Below, piece by piece: positions 31,195 to 42,037 of a stretch of 64,000 bases of DNA (its first letter is position 1; each line of letters opens with the position of its first letter). The notes beneath the pieces were generated by a model. That model saw nothing but the letters and a program-made list of their open reading frames with translations, had not been told where the DNA came from and made no database searches. This DNA comes from Mesorhabditis belari. Lineage: Eukaryota > Nematoda > Chromadorea > Rhabditida > Rhabditidae. The stretch covers positions 889,501 to 953,500 of the forward strand of contig CAUEEP010000755.1 of the NCBI GenBank assembly GCA_958450365.1, written 5' to 3'. A program made the position numbers and the translations under genes.

Positions 31195-31450
31195 TCTGAC
31201 AAGGCTGAGATAGGAGTCTCTAATGATCTGACAAGGCTGAGATAGGAGTCTCTAATGATCTGACAAGGCTGAGATAGGAGTCTCTAAAGTTTGACAAGGC
31301 TGAGATAGCAGTCTCTAATGATCTGACAAGGCTGAGATAGGAGTCTCTAAAGTTTGACAAGGCTGAGATAACAGTCTCTAATGATCTGACAAGGCTGAGA
31401 TAGGAGTCTCTAATGGTTTTACAAGACTGAGATAGCAATCTCTAATAGTT
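31195..31450. repeat. 32-bp minisatellite
   Basis: Seven to eight units of GACAAGGCTGAGATAGGAGT + CTCTAATGATCT, with alternating GATCT and AAGTTT variants suggesting a two-unit higher-order repeat. Confidence 0.85.
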
Positions 31451-31766
31451 CACTCAGTAGAGTGTCCACGTTTTGCCCCTTCCCCCCTTTGGCTCGAGTT
31501 CGGTGCAATAACTTTTTCTTGTGCAGACAGAATTCAAAATTTTAGTTGTTTTTCTCTTAATTGGAACACACATAACAATTGCTAATAATATTTTTTGATC
31601 TATTAGCAAATATCTATTATCTATTAGATCTATTGATCTATTAGATCTATTGATCTATTAGATCTATTGATCTATTTTTGAACTCCTTGAGCTGCTCTCA
31701 AATGATCTAGTTGATGTTATTCTTTAATTCCAAAGCTTTTTCTATTTATTTTCTTACTTTACTTTA

Positions 31767-31907
31767 TCAAACCTTGTCAACAAGGAAATCCTCCCATTGA
31801 AAAACCTCGAAAAAAACGAGCTCTGAGTCTTCGGGAGTGAAATGATGTTCAGCAATTTTCACGAGATCTTCAACACCAACCTTTTCCGATTTCAACGTGA
31901 ATATAAT
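31767..31907 (-). other. Unassigned exon-like segment
   Basis: After a TTTTTAG acceptor the minus frame reads I-I-F-T-L-K-S-E-K-V-G-V-E-D-L-V-K, then P-E-D-S-E-L-V-F-F-E. A GTTTTT donor follows at 31806; without splicing it stops at 31767. It could be spliced to 30493 in phase. No family recognised. Confidence 0.4.
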
Positions 31908-32139
31908 CTAAAAATTATTCAATTTTTGATAGATCTTAAGTGCATTTTAGAATTTTAGAAGTAGAAGTGGAGGTTTTTCGAGCTAAAAACAAAGAATTCT
32001 TCGTTTCTGTGATGAAAACTTTTATGACTTATGGTTTAGCTTGTTAGATTGAAAAAAGTTTCGTCATTGAGGTCATTGAGGGGAGTTTTTGGATAGCATA
32101 TAGGGTTTTTACATATAAATATAATAGTAGGTATTTAGG

Positions 32140-32255
32140 GTAGCTTGCTTGCTAGCTTGCTTGCTAGCTTGCTTGCTAGCTTGCTTCCTAACCTTGCTTC
32201 CTAGCTTGCTTGCTTCCTAGCTTGCTTGCTTCCTAGCTTGCTTGCTTCTTGCTTG

Positions 32256-32314
<59 letters not shown>

Positions 32315-32330
32315 CTTGCAGGCTCAGACT
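32140..32330. repeat. GCTT/GCTTGCTAGCTT array
   Basis: Expanded relative to the related stretch at 25345-25400, which has only a few units before the same TTGCAGGCTCAG...CTCTGTATGGCACAAGAGCC sequence. Confidence 0.85.
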
Positions 32331-32440
32331 CAGGCTCTGTATGGCACAAGAGCCTTTTCAACTATGAGCTTGCTAGCTTGCTAAACCAATTCTATGATTT
32401 GGACAATTTCGAGTACAAATTAAGTTGAATGACCTCCAGC

Positions 32441-33038
32441 TTTGCTAAAAATCATCTGGATTTTACTATTTGGCCCCTATTTGGCCTCTATTTGGCCTCT
32501 ATTTGGCCCCTATTTGGCCTACTTTGGCCTTGCAACTCCAGGTGACTCCTTGTCGCGATGTACCACAGCCGACAAACAGCTGGAAATGGTGATCTGGATT
32601 GCTCAGGCAAAGTTCCCTGAAAAATAATATAAGAATTACGGTTCCTGGATAGTCTATGAGTGACCGACAAAATTTGAGCAGCGATTAACTTGTTCAATCG
32701 TCTAATTGTTTCCTTGCTAACGTTCTCGACCGTTTTTCAGTATTTTTAGCGTTTCTGTATAGCACAAAAGCCTTTTCAACTATTAATTAATACTATTAAT
32801 TCAACTATTTTATTGTTTTATCATTGTTTTATTATTGTTTTATTATTGTTTTATTACTGTTTTATTACTGTTTTATTATTGTTTTATTACTGTTTTATCA
32901 TTGTTTTATTATTGTTTTTATTTCCCACCAATCCAGCCCGCCCAATGGATAGACGGAGCGAAACGAGAAATTCGAGCGTCCAAAATATTGCGTCATCTCA
33001 TGTCCGACAGCCTTGATGAAACCGAGGTGATCATCTAA
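32441..33038 (+). other. Possible 3' exons of an unassigned gene
   Basis: After a CAACTCCAG, 32541-32626 reads G-D-S-L-S-R-C-T-T-A-D-K-Q-L-E-M-V-I-W-I. After ATCCAG, 32937-33038 reads P-A-Q-W-I-D-G-A-K-R-E-I-R-A and ends in TAA, with AATAAA shortly after. They look coding but were not joined in phase, and no upstream exon was found. Between them is a TTATTGTTTTATTAC array (32815-32920); before them a TTTGGCCCCTA array (32464-32525). Confidence 0.35.
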
Positions 33039-33129
33039 AAAACGAATAAAATCATTTTAGAGACGAAATGTTTGATTATTTTGCTTTTAAAGTCAGAAAG
33101 AAATGGATTGAGTTGAGGATAGATCGGTT

Positions 33130-33235
33130 TGATTCTCACTGATCATCTAGCTGAGCATCTAGCCCATGACTATCATCTAGCTGAGCATCTAGCCCATGAC
33201 TATCATCTAGCTGAGCATCTAGCTAGTCGTGGGCT
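33130..33235. repeat. 29-bp tandem repeat
   Basis: Three units of ATCTAGCTGAGCATCTAGCC + CATGACTATC. Confidence 0.8.
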
Positions 33236-33373
33236 TTCAAATTCTGTTCCCTAGTGATTCTATGATAAATCTGGATGTGATCTTGGATCTCGATGGCTCA
33301 ATCGATAGTGGTGATTTACAGATTTGTCAAGAGCCCGGCTTCAAATAATCTAGCTGAATAACATGGATAACAA

Positions 33374-33478
33374 ATACCGTATTTTCTGTAATAGTATTGC
33401 GCACTACTATTTTTTCAATCCACCTCCTGCCTGCACTACTATTACAGACTGCACTACTATTACAGAAAATACGGTAAC
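33374..33478. mobile_element. Small foldback of the ACCGTATTTTCT family
   Basis: Starts ACCGTATTTTCTGTAATAGT and ends with its reverse complement. Related ends occur at 47838-48058, 51620-51655, 51735-51950 and 58180-58455. Non-coding. Confidence 0.7.
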
Positions 33479-33777
33479 AGTTTTTATAAAAACTTATCAT
33501 AAAAGTACATACAAAAGTACAGTTTCTACAAAAACAAAAACTGTCTTGTTCATTCACTGAACTTTGAAAGTTTATTTGGAGTGGTACTTTATGGTAAAAT
33601 CGGGTATTTATTTTGAGTGATAGAATCGGGATTTCTTATAAATTGCCTAGTTCATTCACTGAACTTTCAAACTTTACCTAGAGTGATAAAATCGGGAACG
33701 ATCAGCTCGCTGGTTGACATCACTTGTAGTCTAAAGTTATCGTTGAAATTATTATAGCAATAACAAATCCATTTCTA

Positions 33778-34572
33778 GTATAACAAATCCTTTGATAATG
33801 TTGAAAAACGTGGAAAACTCTGGTAAACGAGCAAAAGTTTGTTGATCTTGGCTGTTCATTTGAAAAAAAGTAATCTATTTGTTTGAAAAGAGGAAAAGAA
33901 TCGAGGGAACCAGTTTTCTAAACACAAAACCGAAAAACAAACAGCAACAACAGCTGATTGTGAGCACATTTTCGATGGGGAATTGTTTTTCTGGTCATTA
34001 CTAAAGTCAACAGGGAAAAGATAGTCAACAATCTTTGGCCATCCGTTTTCTCTTTGCTGAATAGCACGTAATTGGTGAAGTGAATGGTCTTACCGGGAAA
34101 GAAATGCTTATGCTAGAACGCGTAATGCTTATGGAGAGTTTGAGCATTAACTATTGGTTTTTTGGATCTCGCTAATTATAATATTTAAATCAAGTATTTA
34201 TTTGAGATAAAATACATAAATATGCTGTCTAATGATTCGATTTCTCGTTGAAATTGTTGGGGATTTCTTTCAGGAAATGATCGAGCTCTTGTTCGGCCAC
34301 GGGGATTGGATCCCTGAAAATTGCATCATATGATCATTGTAACAAGTTAATTTAGAACTGTGACTTCCAGATCGGTTATTGATCACTTGAGGGAGTCGAA
34401 CCCTCGACTCTTAGTCCTCTGAGCAAGCACTTTTCGATTGAGCGATCTGGGACTGATATCTCTAATTGCTAGAGAATAGCTATTAGAAGATGAATCAACC
34501 CTGTGACTTCCAGATCGGTTATTGGTCACTTGAGGGGGTCGAACCCTCGACTCTTAGACCTCTGAGTAAGCA
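33778..34572 (-). repeat. Inverted duplicate of the transporter 3' end
   Basis: Reverse complement of 24872-25758, including a copy of SLC5 exon 16 (34224-34310) and two tRNA-derived units (34350-34572). Only the last exon is present, so it is not a working gene copy. Confidence 0.8.
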
Positions 34573-34589
34573 CTTTGAGAGGCTGGGTC

Positions 34590-35042
34590 ATGAGAGGTTC
34601 ATGTTGGAGACTGGATCATGAGAAGTCAAAAGAAGTGAGAAGTGACATTCGATAACTCGTAGTTTTTCAGTTCATATAGTTGATGCTGACAGAGCGACGT
34701 TTCCTCGGTACAAGAACAACAAAAAGTTTTTCTGCAAGGGGGGAATACCACAAATTGACGGGTTAAACCAAGAATATAAAGAAAGAAAGTTCTCTGTAGA
34801 TCATGAGAGGTTCATGTTGGTTCTTTGATTCATTCATTGAGGATTCACGAAAATTGGAATCCAATGAGCCTTCAGCAGTGCTTTTTTTAGTCGGTGATGA
34901 TGGTGAGATTTCTGTGTGTCCTTTGCTCGAAAGTCTCCACTTTGAGGAAGCTTTTGGGGTGAAAATTCGAAGAAATCATCTTCAGGTAACCTCGATTGGA
35001 AACGATTTGATTCGAGTCAATGCCAACTTTGTGCACAATTGA
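34590..35042 (+). other. Duplicated segment and an unassigned open frame
   Basis: 34590-34860 is the inverted copy of 29345-29600. The frame from 34803 runs M-R-G-S-C-W-F-F-D-S-F to a TAA at 35042 and contains L-F-L-V-G-D-D-G-E-I-S-V-C-P-L. Composition is plausible for an exon, but I recognise no family. Confidence 0.3.
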
Positions 35043-36470
35043 ATAGCTTTTATTTGAATATAAGATAAATGTTGAATATAAGATAAATGAACTATAAAGG
35101 AACTATAATTTTATATTTTTTAAAACTTGAGTAAACATATTAAAAGATTCGCTTTTGAAATAACTATCAAAACCGTTTTCTTGTTAAAAACTATCAAAAT
35201 GTGAACACGTTTCAATAGCCAGCCGCTCATCTCTCTCTCTCATCGATGTGAAAGCAACTCGCTTTTACTCCGTATTGTGAAAAGGGATGAGAATGGATTC
35301 TAGCTGACTTTTGGTGAAAGTCAATGGGTGAGGGAAAGCCTGAACACGACGCGATGCCAAATGTGCATGAGAAGAAGTTTATGCTCTCGGTGCTCTGGGA
35401 TTTGGCCAGAGCCAGGAAAAGCCAGGAAAAGCCACGACGTGATGCCAAATGTGCATGAGATTGCTCTCGATTTATGCTGAGATTCATGTTGATGCTTCAT
35501 GTTGATGCTGAGATTTATGCTCTCGGTGCTCTGGGATTTGGAAGAGTCTACTAGACACTTTTGGATAGCAAGACAACACTCAACTCAACAAGCCAGCCAG
35601 CTAAATCTTTGTCAGAGAAAGAGCTCCAAGAGAAAAATCATTCTTCAACATGATAATGCACATGTTTCGAAGATGATTCGTTTTAAACTTGGATGAGAGG
35701 TGATCCTAATCGTTTTAAACTTGGATGAGAGGTGATCCTGATGAGAGGTGTCCATTTGGCAGTCCTGATCTTGCACCTTTTGATTGCTACTTATTCCGAG
35801 CGAGCAATGATCAGCGATCAGCGATTTAGCGATGAAAGACTTTGATTCCGATGGTGATTTCAAAAATGGCTGATAGATTGATTTGGATCAAGAGCGAAGA
35901 TTTTCTATGAGAGAGGGAGACTTCTGTCAGTAAAATAGGCTTAATTCATTCAAAATAATAGAGAATATTTCGAATGATTGTCCATAAATCAGTTGTTTTT
36001 TCATTTCATATCTATCAATAGATAGAAAATGTAATGTTAAAGAAAGCAGTCTTCTTCTTTATCGTGTTCACCAAATTGCTGACCATTTATGGCCATCAAA
36101 AATCGGCTTTTTCGTGATGTTAAAGACAAAGAAATAAAGAGTTTGATGTTTAAAAAAAGGCCAGTATTTCTAAAGCTTATTATTTTGAATTTTATAGATT
36201 TGTGTCGATGATTTCAATTTGAATCTCTAACTCGAAAAAGCCGATTTTTGATGGCCATAAATGGTCAGCAATTTGGTGAACACGATAAAGAAGAAGACTG
36301 CTTTTTTTTTGCCTAAAACTTTTACAACTTTTACAACGTGGACAGTTGTTAAAGGTCACAAATTACCCAAATTTATGGCCAAGATTATGCAGTGAGTTCG
36401 TTGATCTGTTTCATATTTAAACTCTAAAACTTTTGGTTGGCTAGTTTATTTATTCAAAGAGTCCGGATCT
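35043..36470. other. Mariner relics and a foldback element
   Basis: 35330-35900 holds internally duplicated mariner fragments: I-I-L-Q-H-D-N-A-H at about 35640, and a P-D-L-A-P-F-D-C-Y-L-F stretch at about 35762. 36045-36115 and 36230-36305 form an inverted repeat (CAGTCTTCTTCTTTATCGTG). No intact gene until the 12-Cys copy at 36471. Confidence 0.6.
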
Positions 36471-37224
36471 ATGGTATGTTTTTGAAGATCTCTCGATTCT
36501 TTAGATTAGATTTAAATCCAAAGCTTCTAGCAACATTTTACAGCTCATTCAGCCTCATATCAAGAGCTAGGGCAGTCGTACTTCAGCTGTACTGTCAGTC
36601 GTACTTCAGTTGTACTTTCAGCTGTACTTTCAGCTGTACTGTCAGTCGTACTTTCAGCTGTGCTTTCAGTCGTACTCAACGCTCCTAATCGCTGCACTTC
36701 TCGCCGTCTCTTACGGATTCACGAAGATTCCAAACAGCTACACGATTGCGCAGAGAACATCAGCTTGTCAAGTAAGAAATCTAGGGTATACTTGTGAACG
36801 AAATGTCTAGGATTATTGCAAGGGACAATCAATCTCGGTCACGACGGGCTTCGCTTTCCTTACAAGTGGATGGCAGTTGTGCACCTGTCCAATTGCTCAA
36901 TTGTCTGGACAGTTCGTTTAAAGATATTTCACTAATACCGTAATTTGAGATGGATTGGCACTGGTTGTTTCACAGAATGCCGGCAGAGATGTGTGAATAC
37001 ATGGGGTACTTGCGCGAGATCGGGCGGCTCGAACAACACTGGGTGAGTTCAACAGTCGATCAAATGATAGCTGTAATAGCTGTAATAGCTGTAATAGCTG
37101 TAATAGCTGTCACGTACTGTAATGTTTCAGTGTCTGTTGCTCGACGGCTAATATCAACACAACAATCGAAACTCAGTGTTATTCTGTCCCGAATGGAGCT
37201 TGTTACTTTAGCGGATCTGGATAA
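36471..37224 (+). CDS. Small secreted 12-Cys family protein (copy G, intact)
   Basis: Five exons: 36471-36473 (ATG only, GTATGT donor), 36670-36771, 36811-36911, 36950-37042 and 37131-37224, giving 130 residues. Signal peptide S-Y-S-T-L-L-I-A-A-L-L-A-V, then F-T-K-I-P-N-S-Y, D-Y-C-K-G-Q-S-I-S, W-Q-L-C-T-C-P-I-A-Q, W-I-G-T-G-C-F-T-E-C and C-C-S-T-A-N-I-N-T-T-I. All twelve cysteines are kept. The exon 4 acceptor is TTTGAG rather than TTTCAG, and its intron is only 38 bp. Just upstream of exon 2 the acceptor and first codons (CTTTCAGTCGTAC) are repeated about six times in tandem (36581-36680). Function unknown; same family as 8160 and 39261. Confidence 0.85.
37065..37112. repeat. 9-bp tandem in the last intron of copy G
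   Basis: Five copies of AGCTGTAAT just upstream of the exon 5 acceptor. Confidence 0.8.
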
Positions 37225-39260
37225 AAATCGAAATCCAAGAAAGAAAAATAAAAGTTATAGTTGATAATGAGAATTAAGACTTGGGTAATTAAACCAAGGG
37301 TCTACTGGCAGTGTCAGAAGTCCGAAGAACACCAAAGAACACTCAAATACTCAAGAATGAGGCAATAGAGGCACTAGAAAGATTTGTTTACAAGTTTGAA
37401 CCTCAAAGTACAGGCAAAAACATTGTATACTTGATATTTTGCAGTCCATTCTACAGTCGATCTCATTCAAATCGCAAAAAATTCCTCTCATCACAATACA
37501 AACATTTTTCCAAATCGCAAGACTTTTGACGTGAATCCATTGTTAATCTTGATCGTAAAATGGCCAAGTTTGCTGAAAAAAACGTTTCTTTTCAAAGCTT
37601 TTTTTATTCAAAATGTGACTGAAAATGTAACTTTTAATGGTCAAAAAGTGATGGGAAAAGTTTTTTGCAACAAAGTTCATCGTCAAAGTTCAATCTGTCT
37701 GGTCAAATGTTTCATTTTTTTCCGATCCGAGCTATAAGCCAAAGCATGCGTTGGATCAAGGACAACTATGGAAACCAAAGTTCTTGTGCTGATCCAGGAT
37801 CCAGATCTTGGTCTGGAGGCTCTTGGCTTAGACCAGGGCTGGCTTTCGGCTCGTCTATGAATTTGTCTTGGATTTCTGACAACTATGTAGACCAAAGTTC
37901 TTGTGCTGATCGAGAGTCTGACTAAAAACCGGACTCGATCTGAAGGCCCTTGGCTTAGGTCAAGGCTGGCTTTCGGCTCGTCTATGACTTTAACATTGTT
38001 CTAGCGTGGTTCAAGGCTCTTGGCCTGACCAGGTTCTTCGTCTCCACTTCTGACTTAACTGATTTCAATCTGAGCTTATCTGCCAGCTGGATTGACTTGG
38101 AACAACTGTAAGCTCTGTACTGTACCAACTCTGACTCCGGTCTATATTTTCCTGTCTTGGCTTTTGACTAGGCAGTCCAATTGAACCTAGAGATTCAAAT
38201 GAGGCTCTAGGCTTATAAAAACGATCAACGTCAACATTCATTTCAAAGCAAAACAGGATGTTTTTCGAAAAACAAAGAACAGAGATCTAGTCGGATTTCC
38301 CCAAACAAACAGCTGACTTATCGACCGTGCGTGACCAATTATCAAGTCAAAGAGTTGTTGAATGACCCAAAATCGTTCCTAAAAACCTCATGGGCATACC
38401 TTTTTTTCTACATCAAAGTTCTTATCGGTTGTAAAACTTGCAAGCATTTTTATGGGCATCGATTAGAGTGGTGATGGCTGAGTGAAAAGTGAATAGTTTG
38501 TACTCGAAAAAGTCAACAAATCATTTATGGAAAAGGGTTTTATGGGCAAGATTTGAGGAGAATTTTGCTATGTTTTTATGGGTGGACATGGAAAGGAATT
38601 GGAGGATATAAAGGGAAGGATTGAGGGCGGACATTGACAGCAAGTGTTTGACCGCTTCACAGCTCGCCGACTCTTCTAAACGACTATGGTCGGTTACTGT
38701 AGCTTTAGAGTGATCTCTATAGCCTTTTGTAGATTTTTGTAAATGTGCTGTAAGGGTTTTTGTTGGATTAAGATGGGTGGCTTGGTTCAATCAATTGTTG
38801 GGAGAGTATAGCTGTGGATAGCCGTATTGTAGGCTCAGGCTCAGGCTCAGGCTCAGTAGGTGAAAGGTCGCGGGGTTGAGTCCCGGCGCACCAGCTTTTG
38901 ATCTGCGCACCAGCAGAGCTCTGAGCCTGAGCCTGAGCCTGTGTAGGCTACTTGCTAGATTGCTAGATGGATACTTGCTAGTTGTTCTGTAAAGTGTATT
39001 TGTGTGTAGGGTTATTATAGTGGATTGGCTGTAGATTTTGGCTGAAGATTGAGCTTTTGATCAGTCAGAGGCCCTGCTTTGAGGCCCGGGTTATTGTAAC
39101 TTTGACAGGATTACGGTAGGACTAAACAACTAAGTTTAGTAGATGAATAGGGTAACGGAGCTACAACTAGTGCTAAAAAGAAGCGAAAAAAGTGTAGCGG
39201 ATCACTGTAGCTTGCTATAAACCTTGAGCAATGTATTGTAAAATGTAAAAATGTTTTCAG
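37225..39260. other. Spacer without a supported gene
   Basis: 37735-37930 contains a duplicated AACCAAAGTTCTTGTGCTGA segment, with CTTGG..CCAGG motifs to 38080. 38825-38950 is an inverted pair of GGCTCA arrays around a tRNA-tail-like GGGGTTGAGTCCCGGCGCAC. The first exon of copy H should lie in here, but I could not place it. Confidence 0.4.
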
Positions 39261-39932
39261 AATCGATTCTTCTTCTTCTCCTTCTTCTTCATCGCATTCA
39301 GCGCTGCCGCCTTCACAAAATTGCCGACTTCTTATAATATGGCCAAGAAAACATCGGCTTGTTCTGTAAGTTTAAATTTAAATCTATAAAATCTAAGTTT
39401 ACCTTCAGGATTACTGTGCCGGTCAATCAATCTCAACTTCGACTGGCTTCAACTTCAAAGGAAAGGGCTGGCAATTGTGCAATTGTCCGATTGGACAAGG
39501 ATCGCATTTGTGAGTTGTGGGGATGATTTTGAATTAGAGAAATGATCAGAAAAACGAATCAGAATTGGTGTGTTCCGAATTGGTGTGTTTAAGCACAAAT
39601 TGAAAGCCTTTTTCCAGCTGGCAGGGCACTGGTTGCTACAATCAATGCGTTAGTCGATGCACGTCGTTGAGGGGAAATTGCGCGAACCCGAAAACGACCA
39701 ACACCGACTATAAAGGGTGAGGAATAGTTAGAATTCGTGGAAAAGATTCGTGTAAAAGATTCGTAGAAAAGATTCGTGTAAAAGATTCGTGTATAAGCTT
39801 CATGTCAAATCCCTTTTCCTTATATGCATTTGAATTAGACTCTGTTGTACGACTGCAAACGTAAACACAACGATAAACACCGACTGTTTCACTTCATCCA
39901 ATGCCGCGTGCACAAGCACTGGAATGGGATAA
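39261..39932 (+). CDS. Small secreted 12-Cys family protein (copy H; first exon not placed)
   Basis: Four exons join in phase: 39261-39365, 39409-39509, 39618-39716 and 39839-39932. Exon 39261 follows a TTTTCAG and starts N-R-F-F-F-F-S-F-F-F-I-A-F (signal peptide), then F-T-K-L-P-T-S-Y-N. By analogy with copies E-G an ATG-only exon is expected upstream, but I found no convincing ATG|GT. Downstream: D-Y-C-A-G-Q-S-I-S-T-S-T-G-F-N-F, W-Q-L-C-N-C-P-I-G-Q, W-Q-G-T-G-C-Y-N-Q-C and C-C-T-T-A-N-V-N-T-T-I, ending T-S-T-G-M-G. Twelve cysteines match the family. The introns lack the repeats seen in the other copies except for a GATTCGTGTAAAA tandem at 39740-39795. Confidence 0.82.
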
Positions 39933-40546
39933 GGAAAAGATTGAATGAATGATCGGATAATTGATAAAACTTTCGAAATCTCAATGTTTAACTGCTAAAA
40001 ATTGCACAAATCCAAATAAATCCAAATAAATCCAAAGCTACTTCGATCTTCCCAACAAAGGCTCACTTCTTTATCTCAAGGAACACAACATTTCACTCTA
40101 ATCGGCTAAGAAAAGATAAGGAATTTTGAGAAGATGATCGGCCTTCATAAATGATCATAACCTTCAAAATGTTCTTTGTTTTTCAACTATTTTTCTTCTC
40201 TACCCGTTCTCGTGCCCATTTGCCTCTAAGCTCATCTAATATCAAATACAGAAGATTCCCCATGAAGCCATGAAGCCAATTGCCATGAATCCCATGAATG
40301 GAAGGACACACCATGGGAAGGCGCGGGGGCTCCCGGGGTAAACCCTAGCCGAGTGGCCGAGTGACGAGCGATAAGGAACCAAATTCAGAGAGATAAGGAA
40401 TCAAATTTAGAAAGATACGGAGCCAAATTGGTAGAGACAAAGCTAAGGTTTAGAGAGATAAGGAACCCTAGCCGAGTGACCCCCCAGCTTCCACCGTGGC
40501 ACAGGGGAGGCGTAGGGGGGAAAATTATTCTCCCCTGACTCTTTGA
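39933..40546. other. Spacer with a dispersed GC-richer element
   Basis: 40330-40545 contains GCTTCCACCGTGGCACAGGG and GAGGCGTAGGGGGGAAAATT. A close relative lies at 49085-49170. AAGCCATGAAGCCAAT-like short repeats occur near 40265. No gene. Confidence 0.5.
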
Positions 40547-40860
40547 CAGCAGGGATAGGTAAGAAGTACTCTTTGACAGCAGGGGTAGGTAAGAAGTACT
40601 CTTTGACAGCAGGGATAGGTAAGAAGTACTCTTTGACAGCAGGGGTAGGTAAGAAGTACTCTTTGACAGCAGGGATAGGTAAGAAGTACTCTTTGACAGC
40701 AGGGATAGGTAGGAAGTACTCTTTGACAGCAGGGATAGGTAGGAAGTACTCTTTGACAGCAGGGATAGGTAAGAAGTACTCTTTGACAGCAGGGATAGGT
40801 AGGAAGTACTCTTTGACAGCAGGGGTAGGTAGGAAGTACTCTTTGACAGCAGGGATAGCC
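40547..40860. repeat. 30-bp minisatellite
   Basis: About ten and a half units of CTTTGACAGCAGGGATAGGT + AAGAAGTACT. The unit is a multiple of three, so all six frames stay open and give artefact ORFs. The dispersed relative at 49085-49170 has a single CTTTGACAGC, so the array arose from the end of that element. Confidence 0.92.
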
Positions 40861-41002
40861 AAGAAGTACCCCCTGCCTTCTGGGTCAATAATTCCATATC
40901 AATAATAAATCTTTTGCATTTTTTCGCTTCACCTCCAAAATTTCCAAAACTCCATAATCTTTTTTGCTTTCTAATATTGCTTAATATTATTTGAATTATT
41001 AT

Positions 41003-41934
41003 TATTAGGTTGATGCAAAAGTCTTTTTCATTTTTTTCGTACTTCTTTTGAAAAATAACAAAGTGATCAATTAACCTATGGTTTGCTCTAAATGAAAAGT
41101 GTTTATTGTTGAATTTCCCATCTTTTTAAGTCAATTTGGGTTCACTTTCAAGCAAATTCGAGAGTGAAAACGGGTTTTTCATAAAAATCTATAAAAACCT
41201 CTATAAAGAAATTGGCTGAATCAATTTCTCTGAAAATCTGAAAAAAAATATCGAACTTTTTGTGCTCTATCTTTTATTTATTAAAATCAAGATTGGTTTC
41301 CTTAGCTAAAGCGTCTAAAATGCATCATCGAGCCGTCGCCTTTTTTGACTACCCGACTTCAGGCTCTCAAAAAAATCTAGACACAAGACATTTTAAAACT
41401 CGTTTTAATGTCATTTTGCAGAAAAATAATTGGCCTTTCGAATGCAATAAACCGTTGTTCAATTCGTGCATTTGTTACTTTTTAACGGAAGTACGAAAAA
41501 AATGAAAAAGACTTTTGCATGAACCTAATATTTGTTTTGACAATTATAAATATTTGTTTTATGAAATCACCCCAATCCCGTGTCCCAAATCAGGTACAAC
41601 ATTCGGAATGAGAAACTCACGGTGACGAGCCTCTGAAAAACAGTCTTTTAGTCAAAATCGATGGGTTGATGCTGAGAAAAAGACGAAAAACCTTAGATTG
41701 CCAACGGCAAAAAGGGATCGACAGATGTTTACGTTACAAGTTTAGTCCAGTGGTTATTGATGAGCCAAAAATACAGCAAAGCCAGACTAGGACTTGATCC
41801 TGGCTTAAAAAACTTGCCTTTGAGACAATCTCGACAAGATTAGAGCAGCAAATTGATCAGAAAAGGTTAAATTAAAACCAAGTTCCGGCTTTCAATTCAA
41901 AAAATGAAAAAGACTTTTGCATCAACCTAATAAA
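41003..41934. mobile_element. Mariner-type element with nested right end
   Basis: Left end TAGGTTGATGCAAAAGTCTT (41003). Reverse-complement ends occur at about 41497-41531 and again at about 41900-41934, suggesting a truncated or nested copy. The tip is close to that of the 11464-12655 palindrome. An 81-codon frame at 41260 has no recognised domain. Confidence 0.65.
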
Positions 41935-41965
41935 ATTATATTATTAAAAATATTATATTAATCTA

Positions 41966-42037
41966 GCACGTGTGGCTGACTGGTTAAGTGTCTTTTATCT
42001 TAATCGGAAGGTCGAGGGTTCGAACCCCACATGCGAC
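41966..42037 (+). tRNA. tRNA-like sequence, probably a pseudogene
   Basis: TGGCTGACTGGTTAAGTG is a good box A and GAGGGTTCGAACCCCAC a good T arm. The acceptor ends (GCACGTG against ATGCGAC) do not pair properly and the anticodon arm is irregular. The Leu/Ser-like D arm and TGCGACA tail suggest a decayed tRNA of that class. Confidence 0.45.

Noticed and set aside
40385..40905. Overlapping repetitive proteins on both strands
   Set aside because: The 30-bp unit is divisible by three, so all frames stay open; no splice sites, start context or homologue.
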